Of a stretch of 40,621 nt of DNA, positions 24,909 to 32,926 are shown piece after piece (positions within the stretch are counted from its first letter, which is position 1; each line of letters opens with the position of its first letter). Position numbers and translations under genes: made by a program. The stretch spans positions 1 through 40,621 of the forward strand of contig JARLHO010000108.1 of NCBI GenBank assembly GCA_031292215.1. The letters are read 5' to 3'. The notes below the pieces were generated by a model. It ran no database searches and was not told the origin of the DNA. It worked only from the letters and a program-made list of their open reading frames with translations. The DNA is from Syntrophobacteraceae bacterium (GTDB lineage Bacteria > Desulfobacterota > Syntrophobacteria > Syntrophobacterales > Syntrophobacteraceae).

Positions 24909-25646
24909 ATGGAGTACACCGTTTCAAATCTCATGACTACACCGCTGCTGCTCTTCCTGCTTATCGTTTCACCTTTTCTGGCGGCTCTTTGCGTCTATCG
25001 GGCGCGCTCGCTTTTCTTGCAGTCGTTAGTAGTTACCGCAACCGGGGCGGTGCTGGCGGCCGGCGCATTGCTGCTGGTTCCTCGCGCGCCCTTCGGCCTC
25101 AGTCTTGCCCCCCTTTCCGGGAGCTGCCTGCATGGAGCGGCAAATGGCGCGGACTTTCTTCTACTGTGTGTGATCCTTTACTTCGGGTTTAAATATCGCC
25201 ATCCCGTAATCGAGGCCCTTTCGGTGATGCAAATAATCGTGTTGGTCGTTTTGGAAGTTTTCGGCAGCCATGGAAAACACCCCGCAGACCTCTTCTACGG
25301 GGATAACCTCGCCCTTATGCTGGTTATGATCGCATCGATCGCCATCGCTGTTTCGACCCTGCGCCTGTCTTTTATCCCCTGCTTGCAGGACCTCGAAGAC
25401 CATCCGGAATTGAAACAATCCGGCCGGGGCCGATTTTTCGCTCTTTTGCTGATTTGCCTTGGCGCCTTTAACGGTGTGCTTCTCTCAAACGATATGAGCT
25501 TTTTCTATTTCTTTTTCGAATCGATAACGCTTTGCTCCTTCCTGCTCATAGCGCAAAAAGGGACGCCGGCCGCCGAGAAAAAAGCCGTCAGGACCCTGTC
25601 GATGACAAGTCTTGCCGGTCTGGTATTGCTGCTGGCAATGACCTAG
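24909..25646 (+). pseudogene. Truncated NuoL/HyfB-like proton-translocating membrane subunit
   Basis: The 245 residues are strongly hydrophobic with several membrane helices. They end in a stretch like the start of the Proton_antipo_M domain: MSFFYFFFESITLCSFLLIA then KKAVRTLSMTSLAGLVLLLA. Family members (NADH dehydrogenase subunit L, Hyf/Hyc/Ech antiporter subunits) have roughly 450-660 residues, so the proton-channel half is missing. The stop TAG at 25644 is followed by a 13-bp hairpin and GC-rich repeat DNA. GGGGACTGACCA precedes the ATG. No other hydrogenase or Nuo gene is nearby. Confidence 0.7.
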
Positions 25647-25677
25647 GCGGTCGCCCCGGGGGGGATCGCACCACATG

Positions 25678-25718
25678 GGAGGTTGCGTTCGACACGCCCC
25701 GATTTGAACGCAACCTCC
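25678..25718 (+). terminator. 13-bp perfect hairpin after the truncated antiporter gene
   Basis: GGAGGTTGCGTTC (25678-25690) and GAACGCAACCTCC (25706-25718) are perfect complements around a 15-base loop. There is no T tract, so it may be a mobile-element end or RNA stabiliser rather than a terminator. Confidence 0.45.
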
Positions 25719-25769
25719 GCGCACGATAATGTTCTTGCAATTACCCACACATACGCCCACTCGCAAGGA

Positions 25770-25868
25770 GAGGCTAGGCTCAATCGCCCCCCCCCTTGCA
25801 ATGATCCCCGAGGAGGGGCATGGCTCAATCGCCCCCCTTTTTTTCAAAGGGGGGGTTGGGGGGATTTC
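25770..25868. repeat. GC-rich composite dispersed repeat, copy 2
   Basis: It has the same order of half-units as copy 1 at 14955: GGCTCAATCGCCCCCC twice, then CCCCCC (25832-25837), T-rich/CAAA, G7, TT, GGGGGG, ATTTC. It lies 51 bases beyond the lipA stop, where it could also act as a 3' hairpin for lipA. Confidence 0.75.
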
Positions 25869-25918
25869 GGGGTCTCTTCGTTTTTTCCCTGCCTTCATCC
25901 GTATACTTTTCTCCGCCA

Positions 25919-26806
25919 TCACGACCCCGGTCGATCCTTGAAAAGGTTTTCGGCATGGTAGGAGCTGCGGACAAAGGGGCCGCTCGCCACTTGCGAAAAA
26001 CCCGCCTCCAGGGCGACCTCTTTCCAGTCGTCAAACTCTTCGGGGGGGACATAGCGTGTAACCGGCAGGTGGAGGGCGGAAGGCTGGAGGTATTGGCCAA
26101 GGGTCAGCATGGTGCAGCCGGCATCTAAGATGTCTTTCATGGTGCGGCGGATCTCCTCCGCTGTTTCCCCCAGGCCCAGCATGAGACCCGATTTTACGGG
26201 GACCCGGGGCGCCGCTCTTTTTGCCGCCCCAAGAAGTCCGAGCGAGCGTTCGTAGGAAGCGCCCAACCGCACCGACCCATAGAGACGCTCGACGGTCTCG
26301 ATGTTGTGGTTAATGACATCCGGGCCTGCGGCGAGCACCGTTAGAAGTGGCTGCAGCTCTCCTTGGAAATCGGGGATTAACACCTCGACAAGCGTTGCGG
26401 GCATCTTTTCCCTTAGCGCCCTTATTGTGGCCGCAAAGCAGGAAGCCCCGCCATCGGATAGATCGTCTCGGGTTACCGAGGTTACTACCGCGTAGAGCAG
26501 CCCCAGGGACTTGGCGGCTTCGGCCACCTTGGTCGGTTCTTCCGGGTCGGGCGGCCCCGGGGGGCCGTGATCGACTGCGCAAAACCCGCAGTTGCGGGTG
26601 CAATGGGGCCCCATGATCAGGAAAGCCGCTGTCCGAGACGAAAAACACTCCCACTGGTTGGGACAGTGGGCTTCCTGGCACACCGTGTGGATTCCGACGT
26701 TTGCCAGCATGGATCTTACCTGCTCGTACACCGGGCCGCTCGGAAGCTTGAGTCTTAGCCATGCGGGCTTGGGGGCGGTGCTAGCCTTTTCTTCACGCTG
26801 TGCCAT
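25919..26806 (-). CDS. lipA: Lipoyl synthase
   Basis: This 295-residue radical SAM enzyme inserts two sulfurs into octanoyl groups on lipoyl domains. The auxiliary cluster ligands CQEAHCPNQWEC (Cys43, 48, 54) and the radical SAM motif CTRNCGFC (Cys69, 73, 76) are intact, and the terminal Ser-containing RSSYHAE motif is present. The start at 26806 overlaps the lipB stop by 14 bases, so translation is coupled; an upstream in-frame start at 26863 would lie deep in lipB. It provides lipoate for glycine cleavage or 2-oxoacid dehydrogenase complexes, which are not in this window. Confidence 0.96.
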   Translation of the reverse strand: MAQREEKASTAPKPAWLRLKLPSGPVYEQVRSMLANVGIHTVCQEAHCPNQWECFSSRTAAFLIMGPHCTRNCGFCAVDHGPPGPPDPEEPTKVAEAAKSLGLLYAVVTSVTRDDLSDGGASCFAATIRALREKMPATLVEVLIPDFQGELQPLLTVLAAGPDVINHNIETVERLYGSVRLGASYERSLGLLGAAKRAAPRVPVKSGLMLGLGETAEEIRRTMKDILDAGCTMLTLGQYLQPSALHLPVTRYVPPEEFDDWKEVALEAGFSQVASGPFVRSSYHAENLFKDRPGS

Positions 26807-27521
26807 GGCGAGTGTTGTCCCTTTCCGATAAATGACTGGAAAAAAGATGTCCCGAAAACGCAAAGTCGGCGGGTTTGAGCTTTACCTGGAAGACCGCTTC
26901 GAATTCCCCTTTAAGACGCTCGCGAACCTCGCCCATGGGGAGAGTGCGCGAAAGTTCGCGCTCAAGCGATGTCATGCCGATTCCCTGCAGCCCGCATGGG
27001 TTTATCCAGCCAAAGGGCGCAAGCGAGACATTTACATTGAAGGCAAAGCCGTGAAAGGTTATCCCGGAGCGGACCGCGACCCCGATGCTGCCCAGCTTGG
27101 AGTTGCCAACCCATGTCCCGCGGTTTACGGGATTTCTTGAAGCCTCCACACCGTAGCGGGCCGCGGTGCGGATCATGACCTCTTCGAGCTTTTCCACGTA
27201 ATCGACCACGCCAAATCCGGCGGCCCGAAGGTCTATGATCGGATACCCCACCAACTGGCCGGGACCGTGAAACGTTATGTCTCCGCCCCGTTCCACATCC
27301 AGAATCGCTATGGAGGATTCGGCGAGAAAGCTCTCGGATACCAGAAGATTTCCCCTCCCGCCCCTGCGCCCCACGGTAAACACCGGCGAATGCTCCAAAA
27401 GCAGCAGGATGTCTTGGGAAACATCCCCCGATTTTCTGGCCGCGACCAGTTCGATCTGCAACCGCCTTGCCTCCTGGTAGGTCAAAAGCGAAAACTCGGC
27501 GCAAAAAAAACTCTTCGGCAT
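26793..27521 (-). CDS. lipB: Octanoyl-ACP:protein N-octanoyltransferase
   Basis: The 242-residue cysteine/lysine acyltransferase moves octanoate from acyl carrier protein to lipoyl domains. Lys142 (SKLGSIG) and Cys176 (INPCGLQG) form the catalytic dyad; RGGDITFHGPGQLVGYPI is the family signature. The start is the ATG at 27521 with GGAGG eight bases upstream; the longer frame to 27566 adds residues the family lacks. It is the first gene of lipB-lipA. Confidence 0.96.
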   Translation of the reverse strand: MPKSFFCAEFSLLTYQEARRLQIELVAARKSGDVSQDILLLLEHSPVFTVGRRGGRGNLLVSESFLAESSIAILDVERGGDITFHGPGQLVGYPIIDLRAAGFGVVDYVEKLEEVMIRTAARYGVEASRNPVNRGTWVGNSKLGSIGVAVRSGITFHGFAFNVNVSLAPFGWINPCGLQGIGMTSLERELSRTLPMGEVRERLKGEFEAVFQVKLKPADFAFSGHLFSSHLSERDNTRHGTA

Positions 27522-27707
27522 GCTTTCGGCCTCCGCTTTCAAGGCGAATCGCTGTAATCCCGGCAAACTGTTTCTGAGCGGGCCCGCACGTGGCGCACAG
27601 CCTTGCCTGCAGACTGCGACTGCTTGCCCGGCCCCTTATTGGAAACTCCGCTTGATGCCCATAAACTTTAATGGTTATTCGGATAGGAGGCAAGCTCTAT
27701 ACCCCAA

Positions 27708-27766
27708 GGGTATTCTGTTCCGACTCAATCTCTCCGTTAAATCGACTACTTCGGATTGTCTCCGGT
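27708..27766. repeat. 59-bp dispersed repeat, copy 1
   Basis: It begins GGGTATTCTGTTC and contains AAATCGACTA and GGATTGTCT. It aligns without gaps to 32613-32671 with 10 differences in 59 positions. Both copies are intergenic and in the same orientation. Confidence 0.75.
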
Positions 27767-27868
27767 CAAAATCCCGATAGTCATCCCCTCTGCGGTCTCT
27801 GCGTACACCTGAATCCACCGCAGTCTTTCCTATAGCCTCGGAACACCCAAAGCAGATTTGGGCAGCGG

Positions 27869-27908
27869 TTCTTCTTGCTCCCCGCTCCTCGCTCCTCGCT
27901 TCCCGCTT
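27869..27908. repeat. Low-complexity CTTCCCGCTCC repeat, copy 2
   Basis: Iterated CTCCCCGCTCCTCGCTTCCC-type units resemble 14036-14069. It is intergenic, upstream of the ADP-ribosylglycohydrolase-fold gene. Confidence 0.55.
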
Positions 27909-28027
27909 TATGTTCCCCCCCCATGTTTCCACCGCTTTAAATGACTATCTTGGTGTTCGCCGGGAAGCGGCAAGTGAGGCTGCTAAGGACTAGGGGGCCG
28001 TAAATTGTGAGGGAAGGGCGACTAGCG

Positions 28028-29092
28028 ATGGATAGGGACGGAATAAGAGATCGCGCGGCGGGGGCGGTGGTTGGCGCTTTTATCGGGGACGCCCTCGGAT
28101 TGGGCCCGCACTGGTACTACGATCTTGACCGGATGCGCGCCGATTACGGGCCGTGGATAGATGGCTACACCGATCCCGGGCCCGGCCGCTATCATGCGGG
28201 ACTAAAGGCGGGAGATCTTTCGCAAACCGGGCTGATTACCCTTGAGCTTTTGCGCTCGGTCGCAGAGCGCGATGGATACGACGAACGGGACTTTGCGAAC
28301 CGCCTGGACGAGCAATTTTTGCAAAAAATGGACGGCGCCGCTTACTCCGGGCCCGGGGGATATACGAACCAATCGATCCGGGACCTCTATCGAGCAAGGG
28401 TTAAGGAGGGTAAACCCTGGGGGCGGACTGGCGATTACGCCGATACCACGGAAGGGGCCGAAAGGGCCGTGGTGATTGCCGCAAGATACGCTTTGTCGCC
28501 ATCCGAAGGGGCGCGGATGATAGCCCGAAACATCGGGCTGACACAGATAGACCCTTACGTGAAATCGCTTAGTACGGCCTACTGCGTGATCGTAAGCGCT
28601 CTTATCCGCGGCGAGCCCTTTGACGATGCATTGGCCGGAAAACTCTACTCGATGGTCGAAAAAGCGGAACTTCCCTTTTCTCATGTCGAACTTGCGGAGA
28701 AAAAGGGAACGCATGACCAGGAACCCAAGGCGGCATTCGGGCTGCTCCCTTCGCCGGACGGACTCCTTTTTCCCTCCCACATCCGGGCCGCGGCCAAGGA
28801 CCCCGAAGTTACGATCGAACCCGCGTGGAAAGTGTCCCTGGTCTACGGCATGCCGTGTTCGATCGTTTGCGTGCTGCCGGCCGCCTATTATCTGGGGGCA
28901 AGATTTCACGAGGATTTCGAGCAGGCCGTCCTGCACGCCGTAAACGGGGGCGGGCAGAATATGTCCCGGGCGATGCTAACCGGTGCGCTGGTGGGGGCGC
29001 AGGCAGGGCTATCGAACATTCCCGCGCGCTTTATCGAAGGGCTCTCCAACGGCCGGGAAATTGTTTCTCTTGCTAGACGCCTTGTCCCGTAA
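28028..29092 (+). CDS. ADP-ribosylglycohydrolase-fold protein with degenerate metal sites
   Basis: The 354-residue all-helical protein opens AAGAVVGAFIGDALG, the standard ADP-ribosylglycohydrolase/crystallin J1 start, and ends with GALVGAQAGLSNIPARFIEG. Active members bind two Mg ions through T-D-D-T early on and D-x-D late in the chain. Here the early site reads GDLSQTGLITLELL and the late site NGGGQNMSRAML, so most metal ligands are missing. It may be a binding protein or have another chemistry. The ATG at 28028 has GGAAGGG upstream; an in-frame GTG at 28007 is less likely. It is a lone gene convergent with the quinone reductase. Confidence 0.8.
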   Translation: MDRDGIRDRAAGAVVGAFIGDALGLGPHWYYDLDRMRADYGPWIDGYTDPGPGRYHAGLKAGDLSQTGLITLELLRSVAERDGYDERDFANRLDEQFLQKMDGAAYSGPGGYTNQSIRDLYRARVKEGKPWGRTGDYADTTEGAERAVVIAARYALSPSEGARMIARNIGLTQIDPYVKSLSTAYCVIVSALIRGEPFDDALAGKLYSMVEKAELPFSHVELAEKKGTHDQEPKAAFGLLPSPDGLLFPSHIRAAAKDPEVTIEPAWKVSLVYGMPCSIVCVLPAAYYLGARFHEDFEQAVLHAVNGGGQNMSRAMLTGALVGAQAGLSNIPARFIEGLSNGREIVSLARRLVP

Positions 29093-29146
29093 AGCCAATT
29101 CTCGGAAGGCCCTGCCGCTCCTTTTTCGTTCGGGACGCCTGCGCGC

Positions 29147-30124
29147 CTACGGGATCAAAATCACAGACCCTGTGGTGAGCCGGGCTTCCATGTCGCGATG
29201 GGCGGCGCCCGCCTCCGCCAGGGGGTAAGTTTTGCCTGTTTGCACCTTTACGATCCCCTTTTCCACCACTTCGAACAAATCCTTGGCATGGGCAAGGAGG
29301 TCCTCTCTTTTTGCGGTATAGGTCAAAAGGGAAGGCCGCGTTAAGAAAAGAGACCCCTTGACCGCGAGCACCCCCGTGTCGAACGGCGGGATCGGCCCGC
29401 TCGACTGTCCGAAGCTCACCATCGACCCCATTGGCCTCAGGCAATCCAGGGACTGCATGAAGGTCTGTTTGCCCACGGAATCGTAGACCGCGTCAACGCC
29501 CCTTCCTCCGGTTATCTCCTGTACCCGGGCGGCAAAGTCCTCTTCCCGGTAGAGGATCGTATGGTCGCAACCGTTACTGCGGGCGATTTGGGCTTTTTCC
29601 TTCGACCCAACCGTTCCGATAACCGTTGCCCCCAGGTGCTTTGCCCACTGGCACACAAGCGTTCCGACCCCTCCGGCAGCCGCGTGTATAAGGATCGTAT
29701 CGCCCGCTTTTACGTGATAGCACCCATGGAGCAGGTACCGGGCGGTCATGCCCCGTAACATCATAGCGGCCGCCTGGCGGGTGGAGATGCCTTCCGGCAG
29801 GACCACCAGGCGATCGGCCGGGATCACCCGCACCTCCGCATAGGCCCCCGGAGGCAGCCCCGCATATGCCACGCGGTCCCCGACGCGAACACCCTCTACC
29901 CCTTCGCCTACCGCCTCAACTTTTCCGGCCCCCTCCATACCGAGCACCGCCGGCAGGCCGGGCAGAGGATAGAGGCCGATCCGGTGATAGATATCTATGA
30001 AATTCACCCCTATGGCTTCGTGGCGTACAAGCGCTTCGCCGGGACCGGCCATTCCCGGGTCGTATTCTTCCAACCGCAGGACTTCGGGGCCTCCAATCTC
30101 ATGTATCCTGATCGCTTTGGGCAT
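29147..30124 (-). CDS. Zinc-free quinone oxidoreductase (MDR family)
   Basis: The 325-residue NAD(P)H:quinone reductase is of the zeta-crystallin/QorA type. It has NFIDIYHRIGLYPLPGLPAV, the signature VKAGDTILIHAAAGGVGTL and a Rossmann core TVIGTVGSKEKAQIA. The zinc-ligand cysteines of alcohol dehydrogenases are absent. The ATG at 30124 has AGGAGA six bases upstream; the longer frame to 30268 crosses an intergenic repeat and is rejected. It reduces quinones or enones; a role in aromatic metabolism is possible but not shown by context. Confidence 0.92.
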   Translation of the reverse strand: MPKAIRIHEIGGPEVLRLEEYDPGMAGPGEALVRHEAIGVNFIDIYHRIGLYPLPGLPAVLGMEGAGKVEAVGEGVEGVRVGDRVAYAGLPPGAYAEVRVIPADRLVVLPEGISTRQAAAMMLRGMTARYLLHGCYHVKAGDTILIHAAAGGVGTLVCQWAKHLGATVIGTVGSKEKAQIARSNGCDHTILYREEDFAARVQEITGGRGVDAVYDSVGKQTFMQSLDCLRPMGSMVSFGQSSGPIPPFDTGVLAVKGSLFLTRPSLLTYTAKREDLLAHAKDLFEVVEKGIVKVQTGKTYPLAEAGAAHRDMEARLTTGSVILIP

Positions 30125-30210
30125 GATGTCTCCTGTTAAGAGGATTCCGTGGTGAGCCGCAAATGGGACCCGGGCGGCCCCGGGTTTACACTGGACCAGA
30201 GCAAATGTAG

Positions 30211-30237
30211 GTTGGGTTGAGCGAAGCGAAACCCAAC
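30211..30237. repeat. Widespread GTTGGGTT hairpin repeat
   Basis: GTTGGGTT (30211-30218) is inverted as AACCCAAC (30230-30237) around GAGCGAAGCGA. I recognise this as an intergenic palindrome common in many bacterial phyla. It lies between the quinone reductase and the antitoxin gene. Confidence 0.7.
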
Positions 30238-30283
30238 AAATTAATCTCTTATACGAAATTGCGTTCAAGCAGGAATTCGAAGT

Positions 30284-30514
30284 TCACGATATGTCGTCTA
30301 GCGCGCGCCGGGACACATCCTCGGCCGGCGTTGCCTGAACTCGCCCTTCTCGAAACTCATTGAGCCTCCGCTTTGCCTCTTCGAGCCACAGCCTTTCAAC
30401 CTCGGACTCCGATGGTTCATCCAGGCTGAGCAGGAGCTTTGCGACCACCTGCGCCCGTTCCTCGATGCTCAAATGAAGGGCGGCGGTGAGTACTTCGTCC
30501 AATTTTGCTACCAT
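30284..30514 (-). CDS. Addiction-module antitoxin (PF09720-type), no toxin partner
   Basis: The 76-residue helical protein MVAKLDEVLTAALHLSIEER continues AQVVAKLLLSLDE and WLEEAKRRLNEFREG and matches the short 'addiction module component' family that normally precedes a RelE/ParE-type toxin. GGGGGA lies four bases before the ATG at 30514. The expected toxin frame downstream is missing: the next sequence is a repeat and then the quinone reductase. It is either a solitary antitoxin or the relic of a lost module. Confidence 0.75.
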   Translation of the reverse strand: MVAKLDEVLTAALHLSIEERAQVVAKLLLSLDEPSESEVERLWLEEAKRRLNEFREGRVQATPAEDVSRRALDDIS

Positions 30515-30812
30515 ACTTCCCCCTGACCATGTCCAACCGGAGAATAAAGCGGCCGGACCCGGAGACATCCAGTTTTTGATCTACATTGAAAGTACCTTTT
30601 AAGGCCTCACCCGAACAAGCGTTTACGCTCCGTTTCTTTTTTGATGGTGACCATTTCTCCACTCTCTGGCCGGACAGGTTGATTGCGACGTTTGGCAATG
30701 TTGCCTCGCCCGCCTTCTCTACACTTGCATTCCGCCATCCAACACTTTCGTTAAGGCTTTTGACGCCCGAACGAGTTAGAGCCCTATTCGGGTTTGCCGG
30801 CTCCGGTTCCCT

Positions 30813-32354
30813 TTACCGTTCTCTTAGCTCGAATCTTTTAAGCTTTCCCGTGGCCGTTTTGGGCAGTTCGTCCACAAACACGATCCACCGAGGGAACTTA
30901 TAGTGGGCCAGGTGCTTTTTGACGTATTCCTTTAGCTCTTTTTCCATTTCCTCGCCCGGCGAGTACCCGGGTTTTAACACTATGAAAGCCCTGGGTTTTA
31001 CCAGGTTGTCCTTGTCGGTAGCCCCTACCACGGCGCATTCGAAGATCGCGGGATGCGCTATGAGGCAGTTTTCCACTTCCACCGGCGACACCCATATGCC
31101 TCCAACCTTTAGCATGTCGTTGGCGCGCCCCACGTAATAATAGAAGCCCTCTTCATCCTTGTAGTACTTATCGTCGGTGTTTATCCAGTCGCCAAGAAAT
31201 GTCGCTTTTGTCTTCTCGTGCTTGTTCCAGTAGAACGCGCAGATGCTGTCGCCCTTTATCAGCAGAGTGCCGATCTCTCCGACCGCGACTTCGTTAAAGT
31301 TCTCGTCGACGATTTTGGCTTCATAGCCGGGAACGACTTTCCCCGAGCTGCCGGGCTTTATGGAGTCTATCGAGTTGGAGATAAAAATATGAGAGATTTC
31401 CGTCGATCCGATTCCATCGGCGATCTGAACGTGGTGACGCTCGACCCAGCGCCGGAGTATGTCGGCTGGAAGGGCTTCGCCGGCCGATACGCAAAGCCTT
31501 ACGCCGTCGAGGCCGCCCTCTGCCTGGAGCATCGAGGCATAAAGGGTCGGGACCCCGAAAAAGATGGTGGGCCTGTGTCGCGCAATGGTTTCGTAGACAG
31601 AGGCGGCAGTGGGCCGCGCCGGCATGTATACCGCCGTTGCCCCGATGCTGAACGGGAAATAGAGCCCGTTGCCCAGCCCGTAGGCAAAAAACAGCTTGGC
31701 TGCCGAGAAGCATTTGTCGTCTTCGCGGACCCCCAAGACCTGCTTGCCGTAAGTCTCCACGCAATACACCATGTCGTGCTGCAGATGGACGGCCCCCTTG
31801 GGAGCCCCTGTGGACCCCGAGCTGTAGAGCCAGAAGCAGGAATCGTCCGGACCCGTCGGCGCCGCTTCCAGTTGGCTCGATCTTCCTTCGACGAATCGGT
31901 CGAAGGACTGGGCCCATTCCGGGGCCTGGCCGTTTACAACGACAATGTGTTCGAGGAATCGCAAATCTTTTCTGATGGGGTCGAAGACATCGATTAGGGC
32001 GGCATCCAGCATCAACACCCTGGCCCTGCTGTCGTTTAGAAAATACAAATAGTCCTTGGGCCGCATCAAGGTGTTTAGACAGATCGGCACGGCCCCTGTC
32101 TTTATGGCTCCGAAAAACGCCTGGGGATAGACCTCGGTGTCCAAAAGCATAAGGGCCACCCTGTCCTCCATCCGGACGCCAAGGCCCTTTAGCCCGTTGC
32201 CGATCCTGTTTACTCCGGCCTGCACCTGCCCATAGGTCAAGGACCGGTCCTCACACAGGATCGCTACTTTATCGCCGCGGCCTTCCCGAACGTTTCGATC
32301 TACAAAGTAATCGGCAGCGTTAAATTGTTCGGGAAGTCCCAGTTCGATTCCCAT
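30813..32354 (-). CDS. Benzoate-CoA ligase family enzyme
   Basis: The 513-residue AMP-forming ligase has YSSGSTGAPKG (177-187), LFFAYGLGNGLYFP (221-234), GIGSTEISHIF and KTATGKLKRFELRE. The combination FFAYGLGNGLYFP plus GSTE is typical of the benzoate/4-hydroxybenzoate/2-aminobenzoate CoA ligase group (BadA/BclA/BamY), which commits aromatic acids to anaerobic degradation. AAAGGAG precedes the ATG. It is a lone minus-strand gene. Substrate specificity within the group cannot be told. Confidence 0.88.
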   Translation of the reverse strand: MGIELGLPEQFNAADYFVDRNVREGRGDKVAILCEDRSLTYGQVQAGVNRIGNGLKGLGVRMEDRVALMLLDTEVYPQAFFGAIKTGAVPICLNTLMRPKDYLYFLNDSRARVLMLDAALIDVFDPIRKDLRFLEHIVVVNGQAPEWAQSFDRFVEGRSSQLEAAPTGPDDSCFWLYSSGSTGAPKGAVHLQHDMVYCVETYGKQVLGVREDDKCFSAAKLFFAYGLGNGLYFPFSIGATAVYMPARPTAASVYETIARHRPTIFFGVPTLYASMLQAEGGLDGVRLCVSAGEALPADILRRWVERHHVQIADGIGSTEISHIFISNSIDSIKPGSSGKVVPGYEAKIVDENFNEVAVGEIGTLLIKGDSICAFYWNKHEKTKATFLGDWINTDDKYYKDEEGFYYYVGRANDMLKVGGIWVSPVEVENCLIAHPAIFECAVVGATDKDNLVKPRAFIVLKPGYSPGEEMEKELKEYVKKHLAHYKFPRWIVFVDELPKTATGKLKRFELRER

Positions 32355-32612
32355 CGGTTTTCTCCTTTACAGTCATAGGGGGCGTTCGCGCGGTTTGTTT
32401 GGCATCTAATGCCTTGCCCTGCTCCGCAGGGTCTACGGTGGGAAAAGCCTTGATGATATTAGCCCGGAAATTCAAAAGATTTAGGAACGCAATGTGTCTT
32501 TTCGAGATGGCGCGTTGGAAAGCGCCAAATCCGCTCCCGGTCCATGCGCAAAACCAGCCATACTCTAAACCTTATATCCGAGCCTTGTCGAAATGCAAGA
32601 GCAAACGGTCAG

Positions 32613-32671
32613 GGGTATTCTGTTCTAACTCCATCCCTTCCTCAAATCGACTATTTAGGATTGTCTGCGGT
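32613..32671. repeat. 59-bp dispersed repeat, copy 2
   Basis: It begins GGGTATTCTGTTC and aligns with 27708-27766 at 49 of 59 positions. It lies about 160 bases before the promoter of the nine-gene operon. Confidence 0.75.
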
Positions 32672-32772
32672 TGGGTTGCTTCCCGCTTCTTTTCGAAGCA
32701 GTTTTGCATGTTCCCTCAAAACACCCGGAAACCATGAAAAGTATGACCCCCTTCGCATCTTCGCGTGAGAAA

Positions 32773-32802
32773 ACTCTTCGAGACTCTTCGAGACTCTTCG
32801 AG
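32773..32802. repeat. Three tandem copies of ACTCTTCGAG
   Basis: The 10-base unit ACTCTTCGAG occurs three times without interruption, then ACTTCC. It lies about 30 bases upstream of the -35 box at 32835, a position where tandem sites could bind a regulator. Confidence 0.6.
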
Positions 32803-32834
32803 ACTTCCGCGCCGAATTTCCGCCCCTCTGACAG

Positions 32835-32863
32835 TTGACAGGGGGAGCGCCCAATCCTATGAA
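32835..32863 (+). promoter_or_regulatory. Promoter of the nine-gene plus-strand operon
   Basis: A perfect TTGACA (32835-32840) is followed after 17 bases by TATGAA (32858-32863). Transcription would start near 32870, about 55 bases before the first gene. It is the best -35 match I noted in the window. Confidence 0.65.
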
Positions 32864-32926
32864 TGAATTTTGTGTATGCCATGATGACATGAGCCAGGCT
32901 CTACCGATGCGGCGAGGTTGACCAAA

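Larger units (their letters stand above)
27522..28027. other. Repeat-bearing intergenic region
   Basis: Apart from the two repeats listed at 27708 and 27869 it contains no gene I can support. lipB and the ADP-ribosylglycohydrolase-fold gene diverge from it. Small frames here are low-complexity artefacts. Confidence 0.5.
32368..32834. other. Intergenic region upstream of the nine-gene plus-strand operon
   Basis: No gene is supported. It holds a TGGCGC/GCGCCA hairpin (32508-32527) plus the 59-bp and 10-bp repeats listed separately. Confidence 0.5.

Noticed and set aside
27675-27932. 85-codon minus-strand frame in the lipB upstream region
   Set aside because: It is made of the 59-bp and CTCCCCGC repeats read antisense.
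30586-30812. Possible gene between the antitoxin and the benzoate-CoA ligase
   Set aside because: Both strands have open frames, but none resembles a protein I know or has a ribosome-binding site.
32508-32527. TGGCGC/GCGCCA hairpin as a regulatory element
   Set aside because: A short stem that is common by chance in GC-rich DNA; no positional support.
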